Notes under the pieces: generated by a model
Database searches by the model: none
Told to the model about the DNA's origin: nothing
Seen by the model: only the letters and a program-made list of their open reading frames with translations
Shown here: one piece after another, positions 13,980 through 22,307 of the stretch
Numbering within the stretch: the stretch's first letter is position 1
Layout of the letters: each line of letters begins with the position of its first letter
Made by a program: the position numbers and the translations under genes
From: a virus
Length of the DNA stretch: 37,947 nucleotides
Virus record (IMG/VR): IMGVR_UViG_3300042876_000652
Span: 1-37,947 of that record
Reading direction: 5' to 3' (one strand)

Positions 13980-14014
13980 GATCATCTTTAGAACCCAACC
14001 CAAAAGGAGTGTGT

Positions 14015-14746
14015 ATGAAAAGGCAGATGTTGGTTTTGCTTCTCCCCATCACTTTGCTTGGATTGGCGTGTAATCCACCAGTGATGGCGCCACCCAACCC
14101 CACCGTTTCGGCACCTCGCCAAATCGTGGAAAGCAGCACCCCGAAAGGCTCTGAAATCCGGGTCACCGTAGGTAATCCCGTTCTAAAGGTCAAAGATTAC
14201 TGGGTGGTCACCCAAACTAACGGCTCAATGACGCCTTCGCAGGGGTTCACTTTCACGGGGGGCCCCAACACGATCCAGGTTGCGGATGGACAACAGCTCA
14301 TCATCTGGGGATCAGCTATTGTTGATGGGAAAACTTTCACTGCCCTACGAATCCCAGGAAACTCCATCAAAATCCTCGTTGATCCAACGACTGGAGCGCT
14401 CTATCAGAAGGCGTTGAATGGCGAGCAGAGCCAGGTGGCGGGTGTCGTGACTATGATGTGGTCATTCACTTCATCGCCAGAAAACATCACCTTCAAACCA
14501 TCCCAAACCGAGAGTGTCGCTTCCTCGCAGACATATACCAATTTCGAGTTCATTTATTCCGGAAAGACAGGGAATTCGATCAACTTTCTTTACCGGGAAT
14601 ACACAGCCCAAGACTTGGCACGGCCTTCCTATTTTCAGAATGTGAGCTATGAGGCGACCGAGAAAGAGATTCTCTTTAAGTCCTTGAGGTTGGAAGTCCT
14701 TGAGGTTGGAAGTAGTTTCATCCGGGTGAAGGTGGCCGAGTTCTGA
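14015..14746 (+). CDS. Predicted lipoprotein, moron candidate
   Basis: This 243-residue protein has an N-terminal lipoprotein signal (MKRQMLVLLLPITLLGLAC, lipobox LGLAC, Cys19). A Pro-rich stretch and then a beta-rich body of unknown family follow. It has its own site AAAAGGAG and a 35-base gap from gemA, and is followed by a terminator. The coding sequence is richer in A/T and has different codon choice from neighbours, suggesting recent acquisition. Expression from the prophage to alter the host envelope (superinfection exclusion or similar) is a reasonable inference, not shown. Confidence 0.75.
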   Translation: MKRQMLVLLLPITLLGLACNPPVMAPPNPTVSAPRQIVESSTPKGSEIRVTVGNPVLKVKDYWVVTQTNGSMTPSQGFTFTGGPNTIQVADGQQLIIWGSAIVDGKTFTALRIPGNSIKILVDPTTGALYQKALNGEQSQVAGVVTMMWSFTSSPENITFKPSQTESVASSQTYTNFEFIYSGKTGNSINFLYREYTAQDLARPSYFQNVSYEATEKEILFKSLRLEVLEVGSSFIRVKVAEF

Positions 14747-14903
14747 TGTACCAAGCTTTCTGACGGGTTCTCTTTGACCTGAATCCGCAGCAAGTCATCC
14801 TACCGGGTAGAGACTGAAACCCACTCGTAGGCGGTAAACCCGCCACCGACAACCTGCGGCGTACGGCATCCATCAGCTCGGCTAAGCACCTCAGCCTTCA
14901 CCC
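14747..14903 (+). ncRNA. Possible structured RNA between lipoprotein gene and terminator
   Basis: The 157 bases hold no convincing frame but show short stems: CTACC-GGGTAG around 14804-14814 and GGCGG-TAAAC-CCGCC around 14831-14845. A strong intrinsic terminator follows immediately. This could be the 3' untranslated region of the lipoprotein mRNA or a separate small RNA. No promoter was identified with confidence. Confidence 0.3.
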
Positions 14904-14929
14904 AAGGCCCCGCACATGCGGGGCCTTTT
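14904..14929 (+). terminator. Rho-independent terminator
   Basis: A perfect 10-bp stem AAGGCCCCGC / GCGGGGCCTT with a 4-base ACAT loop is followed by a run of four T bases on the plus strand. It closes the early/lipoprotein transcript. The leftward gene ends exactly here, so it may also face convergent transcription, though the minus strand lacks a good T-run. Confidence 0.88.
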
Positions 14930-15210
14930 CATGTTGGTCCAGCCATCCCCTCCAGGATGACCTGGGCCACATCCGCCCGACACACCAGCACGCGCCGTCC
15001 CCCGTTGGGGCCCTTGCGCTGCCAGATCCGGACGCGGGGGGCAGCGGCGGAGCAGTAGGCAGCCCGGAAGGCATCGGGCGTCATGCGCAGGGCGGCGGCG
15101 GCTTCCTTGGGGTTGATCCACTCGCCTTCGGGGAGCAGCTCCGTCAGGTCATCGAACGGCAGGCGCGGGGCATTGGCATTCAACATGTCATCCCGCAGGT
15201 GTGCCCGCAT
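14929..15210 (-). CDS. Leftward HTH (excisionase/MerR-like) protein
   Basis: This 93-residue protein on the minus strand has its central part LPEGEWINPKEAAAALRMTPDAFRAAYCSAAAPRVRIWQRKGPNGGRRVLVCRADVAQVI. That is the helix-turn-helix plus wing layout of HTH_17/excisionase-like proteins. It is the only leftward gene apart from the repressor and separates the early and late rightward blocks. A role in switching late expression or in lysogeny is plausible. The start at 15210 has an AGGGG site upstream; an internal ATG at residue 9 is an alternative. Confidence 0.7.
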   Translation of the reverse strand: MRAHLRDDMLNANAPRLPFDDLTELLPEGEWINPKEAAAALRMTPDAFRAAYCSAAAPRVRIWQRKGPNGGRRVLVCRADVAQVILEGMAGPT

Positions 15211-15453
15211 TCATGATCCCCTGGGCTAAAGATGGCCGCTGGCCGGAAAGCCCGCAAGCCGATGGGATCAGCAATTCGTGGCATATCGAGGCTTGCGCTA
15301 TGACCTCCCAAGCCGGTAAAGCCGCTAGCCCGGCGGCTTCCGGCGAACCATCTCTTGATCTCACGCGGCGCACTCGGCCCCCTTCCGAATGTGTGGACTT
15401 CGGTCCCAGCTCCGGTCTCCCTCCCGAGCCGGAGCTGCCGCCCAAGGAGATCC
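15211..15453 (+). promoter_or_regulatory. Intergenic control region before the late operon
   Basis: These 243 bases lie between the leftward HTH gene and the first late gene and must contain the late promoter unless it lies further upstream. An imperfect inverted repeat pairs CGCAAGCC (15253-15260) with GGCTTGCG (15290-15297) and extends by a bulged ATC/GAT. A second stem GCCGC...GCGGC lies around 15322-15338. I see no confident sigma-70 or sigma-54 promoter. A frame of 58 residues (15300-15476) overlaps the next gene but looks Pro/Ser-rich and non-specific. Confidence 0.4.
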
Positions 15454-15792
15454 ATGACGCTCCCTCACCCCCATGACCACCTGGTGCGGCATCTCCAGGC
15501 CAGCGCGGATCCTCGTGATCAGGCGCTGGCCGCTATTTTGCTGGACATGGACGGCATAAAGGTGGCTGTCTTCGGTCGCCCATCCGAGCCTGAGGAAGGC
15601 TTGATGACGCGGGTGACCGGCCTGGAGCGCTTCCGCCACAACACCCGTCTGGCACTCACGGTGGGCATTCCCACCGCGCTGACGCTCATCTTCGGGGGCA
15701 TTACCGCGTTCCGGCACTTCCGGGACATCGGTATGCCTCCAGCACCTGCCGCGCCCCTGGCCCCGGCCCTTCCTGGGAGGACTCCCGAATGA
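15454..15792 (+). CDS. Small membrane protein, lysis-region candidate
   Basis: This 112-residue protein starts at ATG 15454 behind AAGGAGATCC. An amphipathic N-terminal half (HLVRHLQASADPRDQALAAILLDMDGIKVAVFG) is followed by one transmembrane segment (LALTVGIPTALTLIFGGITAF). A short Pro/Ala-rich tail ends the protein. This single-span shape is common for holin accessory or phage membrane proteins (XhlA-like) just before lysis genes. The exact role is unknown. It is coupled to the next gene. Confidence 0.65.
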   Translation: MTLPHPHDHLVRHLQASADPRDQALAAILLDMDGIKVAVFGRPSEPEEGLMTRVTGLERFRHNTRLALTVGIPTALTLIFGGITAFRHFRDIGMPPAPAAPLAPALPGRTPE

Positions 15793-16214
15793 GCACCCTC
15801 TTCCGCACGATCATCAGTGCCCCTGGCTTCAAGCTCTCCGATACCCTCCGCCGCCGGGTGATTCTGGCCGCGCTGCTGCTGGTGCTGGCCCTGGTTGCCT
15901 TCACGGCCTACCGCTTGGGCCATCACATGGGCCTCGTGGTGGGCGCGGACCAGCCCGGCTGGGAGAACGCCATCCTGGCGACCACCATCGGCTTCCGGGC
16001 CGGGGTGGCCTTGGGCCTGGCGGGTACCGTGGTGGTGCTGGCCGTGGGGGCCTTCCAGATCCTCGACCGTAGCGCCTTGGGCCAGCGGCTCTTCCATTGG
16101 GATACCACCAAGGATTCGGGCTACACCGAGGCCAGCAAGACCCTCAGCGCGGGACTTGTCTTCGCGGGCATGCTGCTGGGCTTCTTTGTGCTGGCGGCGG
16201 CGGTGCTGAAGTGA
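15789..16214 (+). CDS. Holin-like protein with three membrane segments
   Basis: This 141-residue protein has three hydrophobic segments, near residues 25-43 (VILAALLLVLALVAFTAYR), 67-90 (FRAGVALGLAGTVVVLAVGAF) and 118-140 (LSAGLVFAGMLLGFFVLAAAVL). It sits directly before the lytic transglycosylase and overlaps it by 4 bases. That order and topology fit a holin, which would let the muralytic enzyme act at lysis. No specific holin family is recognised. Confidence 0.65.
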   Translation: MSTLFRTIISAPGFKLSDTLRRRVILAALLLVLALVAFTAYRLGHHMGLVVGADQPGWENAILATTIGFRAGVALGLAGTVVVLAVGAFQILDRSALGQRLFHWDTTKDSGYTEASKTLSAGLVFAGMLLGFFVLAAAVLK

Positions 16215-16759
16215 CGCCCCTGCGCAGAAGGATCCTGATCTTCACCCTCCTGGCTTTTGTGGCGATCCTCGTGGGAGCTTGTGCGGCCCATGCGGCGGTG
16301 CCGTTTGAAGGGACCTTCCGCGCCGTGGCTGGCCCGCGCTGGATCGACCGGGCCGCCCAGGCCCAGGCTGAGAGCGCCTTCAACCCCCGCGCCGTTTCGC
16401 CCGTGGGTGCTCGGGGCATTGCCCAGTTCATGCCCGCCACCTGGCGGGAATGGGCACCCGCTGGGGCGGATCCTTTCGATGCCACCGCAGGCATCCAGGC
16501 CCAACACCGATACATGCTCTGGCTGGAGGCTCGCTGTGGCGGGCGGCTCGATCCGGCTTTGGGTAGCTACAACGCAGGCCTCGGCAACATCCGCAAGGCC
16601 CAGCGCCTGGCCGAAGGCTTGGGCTTGGAAGGCCAGGACGCCTGGCTGAGGACCTTGCCCAGGGTGACTGGCGCTGCCCACGCGGCTGAAACCGCTGGCT
16701 ATCTCACGCACAACCGGCGCTTCCGGGCGCAGATCCGCCAATCCGAAGGCCAGTCCTGA
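16211..16759 (+). CDS. Lytic transglycosylase (SLT domain) endolysin
   Basis: This 182-residue protein starts with GTG overlapping the previous stop. Residues 8-29 are a hydrophobic signal or signal-anchor segment ending ACAAHAA. The SLT domain shows the catalytic Glu54 in QAESAFNPRAVS, then GARGIAQFMPATW and a late GSYNAGLGNIRKA. These are the conserved motifs of soluble lytic transglycosylases that cleave the beta-1,4 MurNAc-GlcNAc bond of peptidoglycan. Its position after the holin-like gene supports a role in host lysis, as for the transglycosylase-type endolysins of other Mu-like phages. Confidence 0.88.
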   Translation: MTPLRRRILIFTLLAFVAILVGACAAHAAVPFEGTFRAVAGPRWIDRAAQAQAESAFNPRAVSPVGARGIAQFMPATWREWAPAGADPFDATAGIQAQHRYMLWLEARCGGRLDPALGSYNAGLGNIRKAQRLAEGLGLEGQDAWLRTLPRVTGAAHAAETAGYLTHNRRFRAQIRQSEGQS

Positions 16760-16787
16760 TCTCACCCCAACCACCAAGGAGTCATTC

Positions 16788-17009
16788 ATGACCACCACCC
16801 GCGCCAAATTCAAAGTCGCCAGCGTCGAGCACACGGAATACGCCCGGAATGTGCTGATGCGGCCCGTGAGCGGAGCTTCAGAAGAGAACAAGTCCTTCGT
16901 CGCTGCCACGCCGAGCGGCGAGCTGAAGATGCAGGTATCGCTCGCCTGCGCCGCCGAATTCAAGCCCGGCCAGGAGTTCTATCTGGACTTCACCCCGGTT
17001 GAGGGCTGA
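16788..17009 (+). CDS. Small hypothetical protein (73 residues)
   Basis: ATG at 16788 follows AAGGAGTC. The product is beta-rich (TRAKFKVASVEHTEYARNVLMRPV ... LKMQVSLACAAEFKPGQEFYLDFTPVEG) and soluble. A compact OB-like or barrel fold is suggested by the strand pattern. Similar short proteins occur near lysis and terminase genes in Mu-like siphophages, with no known function. Confidence 0.65.
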   Translation: MTTTRAKFKVASVEHTEYARNVLMRPVSGASEENKSFVAATPSGELKMQVSLACAAEFKPGQEFYLDFTPVEG

Positions 17010-17013
17010 GGCC

Positions 17014-17640
17014 ATGAGCCTGCGGGTGGGTGGTCTTCTCCTGATAGCGCTGGCCCTCTTTTTTGGGGGCGTCCGCGTTGGCCTGTGGCTGGATGGCCAC
17101 CAGGCGAAGACCACCCAGCCCCTGGTGATCGGCGGCAACCGCAAGGTGCCCGAAAAAGACCACACCGCCCAGGATCTCCGCCCCGCCGCCAAAGGCCTGC
17201 CCCGAACGGTGGTCACCGCCCGAGTGCAACCCGGCGAGCCCATCGCTCCGCCCATCCCTGATGCACCCAGGCCCTCCTGGACCACGGATTGGACCTTGCA
17301 GCTGCCCCAGGACCGTCCCTGTCCTGCGCCCACCCTGCACGTAGCTACGTTGCTACGGCTGGAGGGGAACCAGGTCGTGGCCGATTCCACGGGCTGGGCC
17401 GAGTGCGGGGGCCTCCCTGTGTCCCTGGGGGGTGCCCTCCAGGTCGAACGCCGTACCGAGCTGCGCCTGCCCATGCTTAAGCCCCACCCCTGGCGCACCG
17501 GTCTGCTGTGGGCGCCTCCCCAGCGGGGCGATACCCGCCAATGGGGCCTGCTCACCACTTACGACCTGGCTCCCCGCGTCTTCGCGGGGGGCTGGGCCTT
17601 TCCTGACCGCCAAGGGCTTGTCCTTGGCTTCTCCTGGTGA
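17014..17640 (+). CDS. Membrane-anchored phage protein in lysis/packaging junction
   Basis: This 208-residue protein starts at ATG 17014. An N-terminal transmembrane segment (VGGLLLIALALFFGGVRVGLWL) is followed by a Pro-rich periplasmic stretch. The C-terminal part ends in an aromatic beta pattern (YDLAPRVFAGGWAFPDRQGLVLGFSW). Spanin-type or DUF6808-like envelope proteins occupy this position in related phages. A spanin role is possible but the usual coiled coil is absent. A Cys pair (CPAP...C) may form a disulphide. Confidence 0.6.
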   Translation: MSLRVGGLLLIALALFFGGVRVGLWLDGHQAKTTQPLVIGGNRKVPEKDHTAQDLRPAAKGLPRTVVTARVQPGEPIAPPIPDAPRPSWTTDWTLQLPQDRPCPAPTLHVATLLRLEGNQVVADSTGWAECGGLPVSLGGALQVERRTELRLPMLKPHPWRTGLLWAPPQRGDTRQWGLLTTYDLAPRVFAGGWAFPDRQGLVLGFSW

Positions 17641-17644
17641 CTTG

Positions 17645-18118
17645 ATGGCCGTCCACGGCAACACGCGCTTCGGCGAGGAACACCGGGTCAAGGCCCGGCG
17701 GCTCTTTGTGGAAGAGGGCGCCACGGCTGACCAGGTGGCCAAGGTCATCGGGGCATCGAGCCGCACCATTCAGGGCTGGATCCGGGATCTGGGCTGGCGG
17801 GAAGCCCGCACCGCCTGGATGGAGGTCCATGGGATCTCTCTGGAGGAGCTGGAGGACCGCGCCCTGCGCAAGCTGCTGGGCCGCCTCGAAAACGAGGCCG
17901 CCACTCTGGAAGCGGGCGAGCTGCTGAGCCTGCTGACGAATGTGAACCGTTTCAAGGCCCTTATCGCCAAGCAGCAGGGCTTCCGCCTGGTGGACGCTGC
18001 CTTGGTGGTGGGCGAGGACTTCCAGGGCTTCGTGCTCCGGGAGTTCCCCAATGAAGCTCCGCGCCTGCTGGAGGCCTGGAAGGCCTTCCTGGACGACGTG
18101 AGCCGGAGGACCGCATGA
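17645..18118 (+). CDS. Terminase small subunit (HTH type)
   Basis: This 157-residue protein has an N-terminal helix-turn-helix (RRLFVEEGATADQVAKVIGASSRTIQGWIRDLGW, residues 19-52) and a helical middle. Its C-terminal end is FVLREFPNEAPRLLEAWKAFLDDVSRR. Directly preceding and overlapping the large terminase, it is expected to recognise phage DNA ends and start headful packaging. The start ATG lies 5 bases after the previous stop without a strong site, implying coupled translation. Confidence 0.8.
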   Translation: MAVHGNTRFGEEHRVKARRLFVEEGATADQVAKVIGASSRTIQGWIRDLGWREARTAWMEVHGISLEELEDRALRKLLGRLENEAATLEAGELLSLLTNVNRFKALIAKQQGFRLVDAALVVGEDFQGFVLREFPNEAPRLLEAWKAFLDDVSRRTA

Positions 18119-19791
18119 ACGGCCCTCGTGTCCATATCCCCCGCGCCACGGGCGCCAAGGCCCGCCGCAAAGCCGAGGAGCTGGAGCAGCTCATCGCCCG
18201 CCTGCGGGAAATGGAAGACTTCCCGGCGGACGCCCGCACGGCGGAGGGAACCCTGGCCAGGCGCAAATCCGCCCAGGCGAGTTTCCAATCTTTTTGCAAG
18301 AACTACCTGCCCGAATTGATCCAGGGCGACGGCTGCCTGCTGCACGATGCGATCGCCGCCGGATGCCAGGCGCTGGGCGATGGCCAAGCCGCACCCGTGC
18401 GCGATCCTGGCCCCTTCGGCGAAGTGGTGGAGGCTGCCGACCAGGCCATGGAGGCGGCGGAGATCCACGCCATGGCCACGGCGGCCCCTCGCGGCCATGC
18501 AAAGAGCACCTGGGGAACCCTCGCGTTCAGCGCCTGGGCGCTGCTCACGGGCCGCAAGGGCTATGTGCAGGTGGTATCCGACACCCAGGACCAGGCCAAG
18601 GGCTTCATTGAAGCCGTGCGCACGCTGATCGAGGAAAGCCCCCGCATCCGCTGTGACTGGGGCGAAATTCAGGTGGAAGGCCCCGAAGGCCTGCTGGACC
18701 TGGTGGTGCCCAATGGCCCCGAAGGCGAGAAAGCCGCCTTCCGGCTGGCGCGGCTCCATGGCTTCGGTTCGGGCCAGCGCCTGCGTGGTCGCACCTTCCA
18801 GGGCCGCCGCCCTGACTTGATCATCCTGGATGATGTCGAGAACGACGAAGCGGTGGAAAACCCCGACCGCCGTAAGAAGCTTCGCCGTTGGTTCATCAAG
18901 GCTGTGCTGCCCGCGCTGGATCCCAGCTGTGGCGCCCTGGCCGTCTGGGGCACCATCCTGCACGAGGACAGCCTGCTCTGGTCCGTCCTGCACATGTTCG
19001 GCGGGGCCATCTGGCGCTGCTGGGATGAGGACGAAACGCCCCTCTGGCCCGAGCGCTTCCCCGCTGGTCACCTGCGCTGGCTGCGCTCCACCATGGACGC
19101 AGAGGACCCTGGATCCTTCGCCCAGGAGATGGAGAACCGCGCCCAGGGCGACGATGAAAAGCCCTTCAAGGCCTTCCAGGAATACGATCAGCTGCCTGAG
19201 CGGCTGACGGTCTTGACCCATATCGACCCCGCCATGGGCAAGCGCCGGAGTGATTTCACGGCCCTGATAACCGTAGGCTTCGCGCAAGACGGCCTCTGTT
19301 ACGTGCTCGATGCGGTCATCAAGCGTCTTGGCCCTACTGAGACGGGCCGGGCCATCCTCGCCCAGCGAGAGACCTACCCGGGGCAGGTGCAGTCCGAGGA
19401 CGTGGCCTATCAGGCGGCCCTGGTCGAGATCGTGGATCTCCTCTCGGCGAACGAAGGCATTCTGCTTCCGATCCGTCCCAAGAAGCCCATCGGCGGCGAC
19501 AAGCCCACCCGGATCGCCAGCATGGCCCCGCACATCGAGACGGGGCGCATTCTCTTTCCCCGCCTGAGCCCCCTGGCCAAAGGCAACGGCAACCTCGAAC
19601 CCTGCATGGTGGGTGGCGCCAGCGGCATCCGCAAGCTCCAGTCCCAGCTGTTGCAGTTCCCCAAGGGAGCCAACGATGACGGGCCCGATGCCCTCCAGGG
19701 CGCCGTAGCAGGGCGCTGGAAGAAGAAGTCCTTCTCTGGCTCGGGCATTGGCCTGAAGCCCAGCCGTGAATCCTTTGAGGTGCGCCTGTGA
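18115..19791 (+). CDS. Terminase large subunit (Mu gp28-like)
   Basis: This 558-residue protein is the packaging motor and nuclease. An N-terminal helical region is followed by Walker A APRGHAKST (residues 124-132), with coupling residues after it, and Walker B DLIILDDVEN (234-243). An RNase H-like nuclease domain begins near residue 369 (HIDPAMGKRRSDFTAL, Asp371 and Asp380) and has a late acidic NDDGPDALQGAV. The family order (small subunit, large subunit, portal) is conserved. It is coupled at both ends by 4-base overlaps, with a GTG start for the portal. Confidence 0.93.
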   Translation: MNGPRVHIPRATGAKARRKAEELEQLIARLREMEDFPADARTAEGTLARRKSAQASFQSFCKNYLPELIQGDGCLLHDAIAAGCQALGDGQAAPVRDPGPFGEVVEAADQAMEAAEIHAMATAAPRGHAKSTWGTLAFSAWALLTGRKGYVQVVSDTQDQAKGFIEAVRTLIEESPRIRCDWGEIQVEGPEGLLDLVVPNGPEGEKAAFRLARLHGFGSGQRLRGRTFQGRRPDLIILDDVENDEAVENPDRRKKLRRWFIKAVLPALDPSCGALAVWGTILHEDSLLWSVLHMFGGAIWRCWDEDETPLWPERFPAGHLRWLRSTMDAEDPGSFAQEMENRAQGDDEKPFKAFQEYDQLPERLTVLTHIDPAMGKRRSDFTALITVGFAQDGLCYVLDAVIKRLGPTETGRAILAQRETYPGQVQSEDVAYQAALVEIVDLLSANEGILLPIRPKKPIGGDKPTRIASMAPHIETGRILFPRLSPLAKGNGNLEPCMVGGASGIRKLQSQLLQFPKGANDDGPDALQGAVAGRWKKKSFSGSGIGLKPSRESFEVRL

Positions 19792-22307
19792 CCCGCCGTC
19801 GTTCCCCGCGCTCCGAGCAGGGGCATAAGAAGCTCCCCAACCAGATGGGCGTGCTGAAGGATTCCAACTACCAGATCCCTTGGCTGGGCCTGGGCCGCAC
19901 CTTCAATCCCAACCTCGATACCGGCACTGAAGGCATTGGCACCTGGCGGGAGCTGCATGACGCCCTCCGTGATCCCAAGGCCGCCGCCTGCCTCGACCTG
20001 CGTTGCCAGGTGGTGGCGGATCTGCCCTGGACGCTCATCCCCCAGCCCGGCACCTCGATCCGCGCCCTGGACCTGGTGCGCAAGGCCCTTGAGGGGCTCA
20101 ACCTGGTGGAGGACATCGAGGAGATGGCCAAGGCCGCCTACTACGGCCTGGTGCCCCTGGAAGTCCACTGGGACACGGTGAAGGGTGACCTGGTCCCCGT
20201 GGACCTGGAGAGCTTCGAGCCCATCCACCTCAGCTTCGACCCTGATCGCCAGCCCATGGTGGGCGGCCAGGTGGCCGAAGTGGGCAAGCTGATCCTGCAC
20301 CGGCAGGGCAGCCACTTCCGCAATCCCTGGGGCCTGGGCCGGGGCCGCACCATCCCCCGCTGGGTGCGGGTGAAGGTGGCCGTCGCCTATGCCACCTATC
20401 GGGACTATCCCCGCTACGCCCATGACCGCATGGTCTTCCGGTACCCGGATGGCACCCAGGATGAGGAGCAGAACCGCTACATCCAGATTGCCAACAGGCT
20501 CATGGATAGCCCTGGCGTGGTGATCCCGGATGGGATGACCTGCGAACCCATCAAGCTCGACAGCAAGTTCGAGATGGGGGTGAAGCTACTGGACGCCGCC
20601 AATGCTGAAATCGCCACGGGCATCCTGGGCAACACCCTCACGACCAGTGAAGGCCGTCACGGCACCCAGGCCCTGGGGGGCGTCCACCAGGAGCAATCCG
20701 ACCGTCAGGAAAGCGCCGATGCCCGGCGCATCGAAGCCACCCTCAACCGCACCCTCATTCCCTGGATCGTGTTCCTGAACCTGGGACCGGATGAAGTTCC
20801 CCCGCTCTTCCACTTGGAAAAGCAGGTCAAAGCCAGCCTCAAGGACCGCATTGCATCCGTGCTCAGTCTCCGCAAGGAGGGCCTGGAGCCTTCGGTTATC
20901 TGGCTGCGGGAAACCTTTGGCATCCCAGAGCCCCAGAATGAGGAGGACACGCTGGAGCCGAAGGCCCCTGAGGTGGCTCCACCCAATCCTGAGAGGCTGA
21001 AGGGCCTCCCTGAAACCAAGCCCGAGCCCACCCAGGCCGAATTGGCCGATGCTGGCCTGGATCCCACCGATGCCATGCTGGCCCGCTGGGCCGACGGCTA
21101 CATCCGCCGCATGGGCGTGGTGGCCCAGCTGCTGGCCCAAGGCCTCCGGGAGGCCCAGGACTTCGGCCATGCCTGGCAGTCCGCCCTGGCGGTCGCCAAG
21201 GACTTCCCCGTCAGTGCGGGTGAGGCGCTCTTCACGGCCATGAAGGCCGCCCGGGACCTGGGCGCTTTTGAAGCCCATCAGGAGGCCCAGGAGCTGAACC
21301 TGGCCGATGGCCCCGCCATCGACTACGGCATGGTGCCTGATCAAGCTCTGGCCTGGCTGCTGGGCAAGGTGCCCATGACCTTCAACCAGGTGGAGGGCCT
21401 GAAGGATGCCGAGCTGCGAGCCCGCGCCTTCTGGGTGGCCGGGGTGGATCAGATCAACCTGCTGACCGATCTCCAGCAATCCATGGGCGATGCCCTGGCC
21501 GCCGGGACGCCCTTCGATGAATGGAAAAACCTGTGGCTGGATCGGCTGGCCGGGGCGGGGGTGACCGAGGAACGGCTGCGGCTGGCCTTTGATACCCAGG
21601 TCCACGCCGCCTACATGGGCGGGCGGTTGACCAGCCTCCAATCCAATCCCCTGGTGCAAAACATCACCTATGTCACCGCTGGGGATGAGCGGGTGCGCCC
21701 CGGCCACCGAATCCTGGATGGCGTCACCCGGCCCAAGCTGGATCCCTTCTGGTCCACCCACACGCCGCCCCTGGGTTTCCGTTGCCGTTGCCGCATCCGT
21801 GCCGCTGAAGCGGGCCGCAAGGTGACCGAAAGCCATGACCCGCGCCTGCGGACGCCCCCAGAGGCAGGCTTTGGCCAGGGCGCCCCCAGCTTCGCCCGGT
21901 ACCTGGACAGCCAGGCCCGGGAAGCCATGACCTGGAAGCCGATCCCCACCGGCAACCCGGCCTGGTCCTGGCTGGATCGCGTCCTGCCTTCGCCCATGAC
22001 TTCGGCGCCCACGCCTCTTCGCACCCTCCCCATCGAGGGCCTGGTCACCGATCCCACGGGCCGCGTGGTGGCCGCCCCCGCCGCCACCCAGCCGGTGCTG
22101 GATGCCCTGCAAGCTCCGGCGGAGATCTGGCTGGGACCTGTGGAAGGCCCCGAAGGCCAACTGGGCCTCCAACTCAATTACCTGCTCCCCCTTCCCAACG
22201 ACCAGGTGCTTCTGGTGCCCGCACAAGGTGGCGTCGTGCCACGGGCCCAGGGACCTCAGGTCCTTTCCGACCCGGCCCCCTGGCGCCGGGGTGTGAGGCT
22301 GCTATGA
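19788..22307 (+). CDS. Portal (DUF935/gp29) fused to MuF head morphogenesis domain
   Basis: This 839-residue protein starts with GTG. The first ~400 residues resemble the Mu gp29 portal family (DUF935: GVLKDSNYQIPWLGLGRTFNPNLDTG ... LRCQVVADLPWTLIP, and the EGRHGTQALGGVHQEQSDRQESADARRIE helix). The C-terminal part contains a Phage_Mu_F (gp30) domain around residues 560-690, with FDTQVHAAYMGGRLTSLQ, DERVRPGHRILDG and the GFRCRCRI motif. In Mu these are two separate genes; here one reading frame covers both. The portal forms the DNA entry ring and MuF-type proteins are minor head proteins. Confidence 0.88.
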   Translation: MTRRRSPRSEQGHKKLPNQMGVLKDSNYQIPWLGLGRTFNPNLDTGTEGIGTWRELHDALRDPKAAACLDLRCQVVADLPWTLIPQPGTSIRALDLVRKALEGLNLVEDIEEMAKAAYYGLVPLEVHWDTVKGDLVPVDLESFEPIHLSFDPDRQPMVGGQVAEVGKLILHRQGSHFRNPWGLGRGRTIPRWVRVKVAVAYATYRDYPRYAHDRMVFRYPDGTQDEEQNRYIQIANRLMDSPGVVIPDGMTCEPIKLDSKFEMGVKLLDAANAEIATGILGNTLTTSEGRHGTQALGGVHQEQSDRQESADARRIEATLNRTLIPWIVFLNLGPDEVPPLFHLEKQVKASLKDRIASVLSLRKEGLEPSVIWLRETFGIPEPQNEEDTLEPKAPEVAPPNPERLKGLPETKPEPTQAELADAGLDPTDAMLARWADGYIRRMGVVAQLLAQGLREAQDFGHAWQSALAVAKDFPVSAGEALFTAMKAARDLGAFEAHQEAQELNLADGPAIDYGMVPDQALAWLLGKVPMTFNQVEGLKDAELRARAFWVAGVDQINLLTDLQQSMGDALAAGTPFDEWKNLWLDRLAGAGVTEERLRLAFDTQVHAAYMGGRLTSLQSNPLVQNITYVTAGDERVRPGHRILDGVTRPKLDPFWSTHTPPLGFRCRCRIRAAEAGRKVTESHDPRLRTPPEAGFGQGAPSFARYLDSQAREAMTWKPIPTGNPAWSWLDRVLPSPMTSAPTPLRTLPIEGLVTDPTGRVVAAPAATQPVLDALQAPAEIWLGPVEGPEGQLGLQLNYLLPLPNDQVLLVPAQGGVVPRAQGPQVLSDPAPWRRGVRLL

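Noticed and set aside
15279-15298. Sigma-54-like sequence TGGCAT...TTGC upstream of the late operon
   Set aside because: The distance between the GG and GC elements is three bases longer than the strict sigma-54 spacing, so the resemblance is probably accidental.
15300-15476. 58-residue frame just before the first late gene
   Set aside because: Pro/Ser-rich translation with no recognisable features, and the better ribosome-binding site belongs to the gene at 15454. Kept only as a remark in the intergenic entry.
17770-19533. Long leftward open frame of 587 residues opposite the terminase genes
   Set aside because: It is a shadow frame produced by GC-rich codon bias of the terminase genes; composition is His/Gly/Val-rich without domains.
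20586-22226. Long leftward open frame of 546 residues opposite the portal-MuF gene
   Set aside because: Same cause as above; the plus-strand protein has clear family motifs throughout and this one has none.
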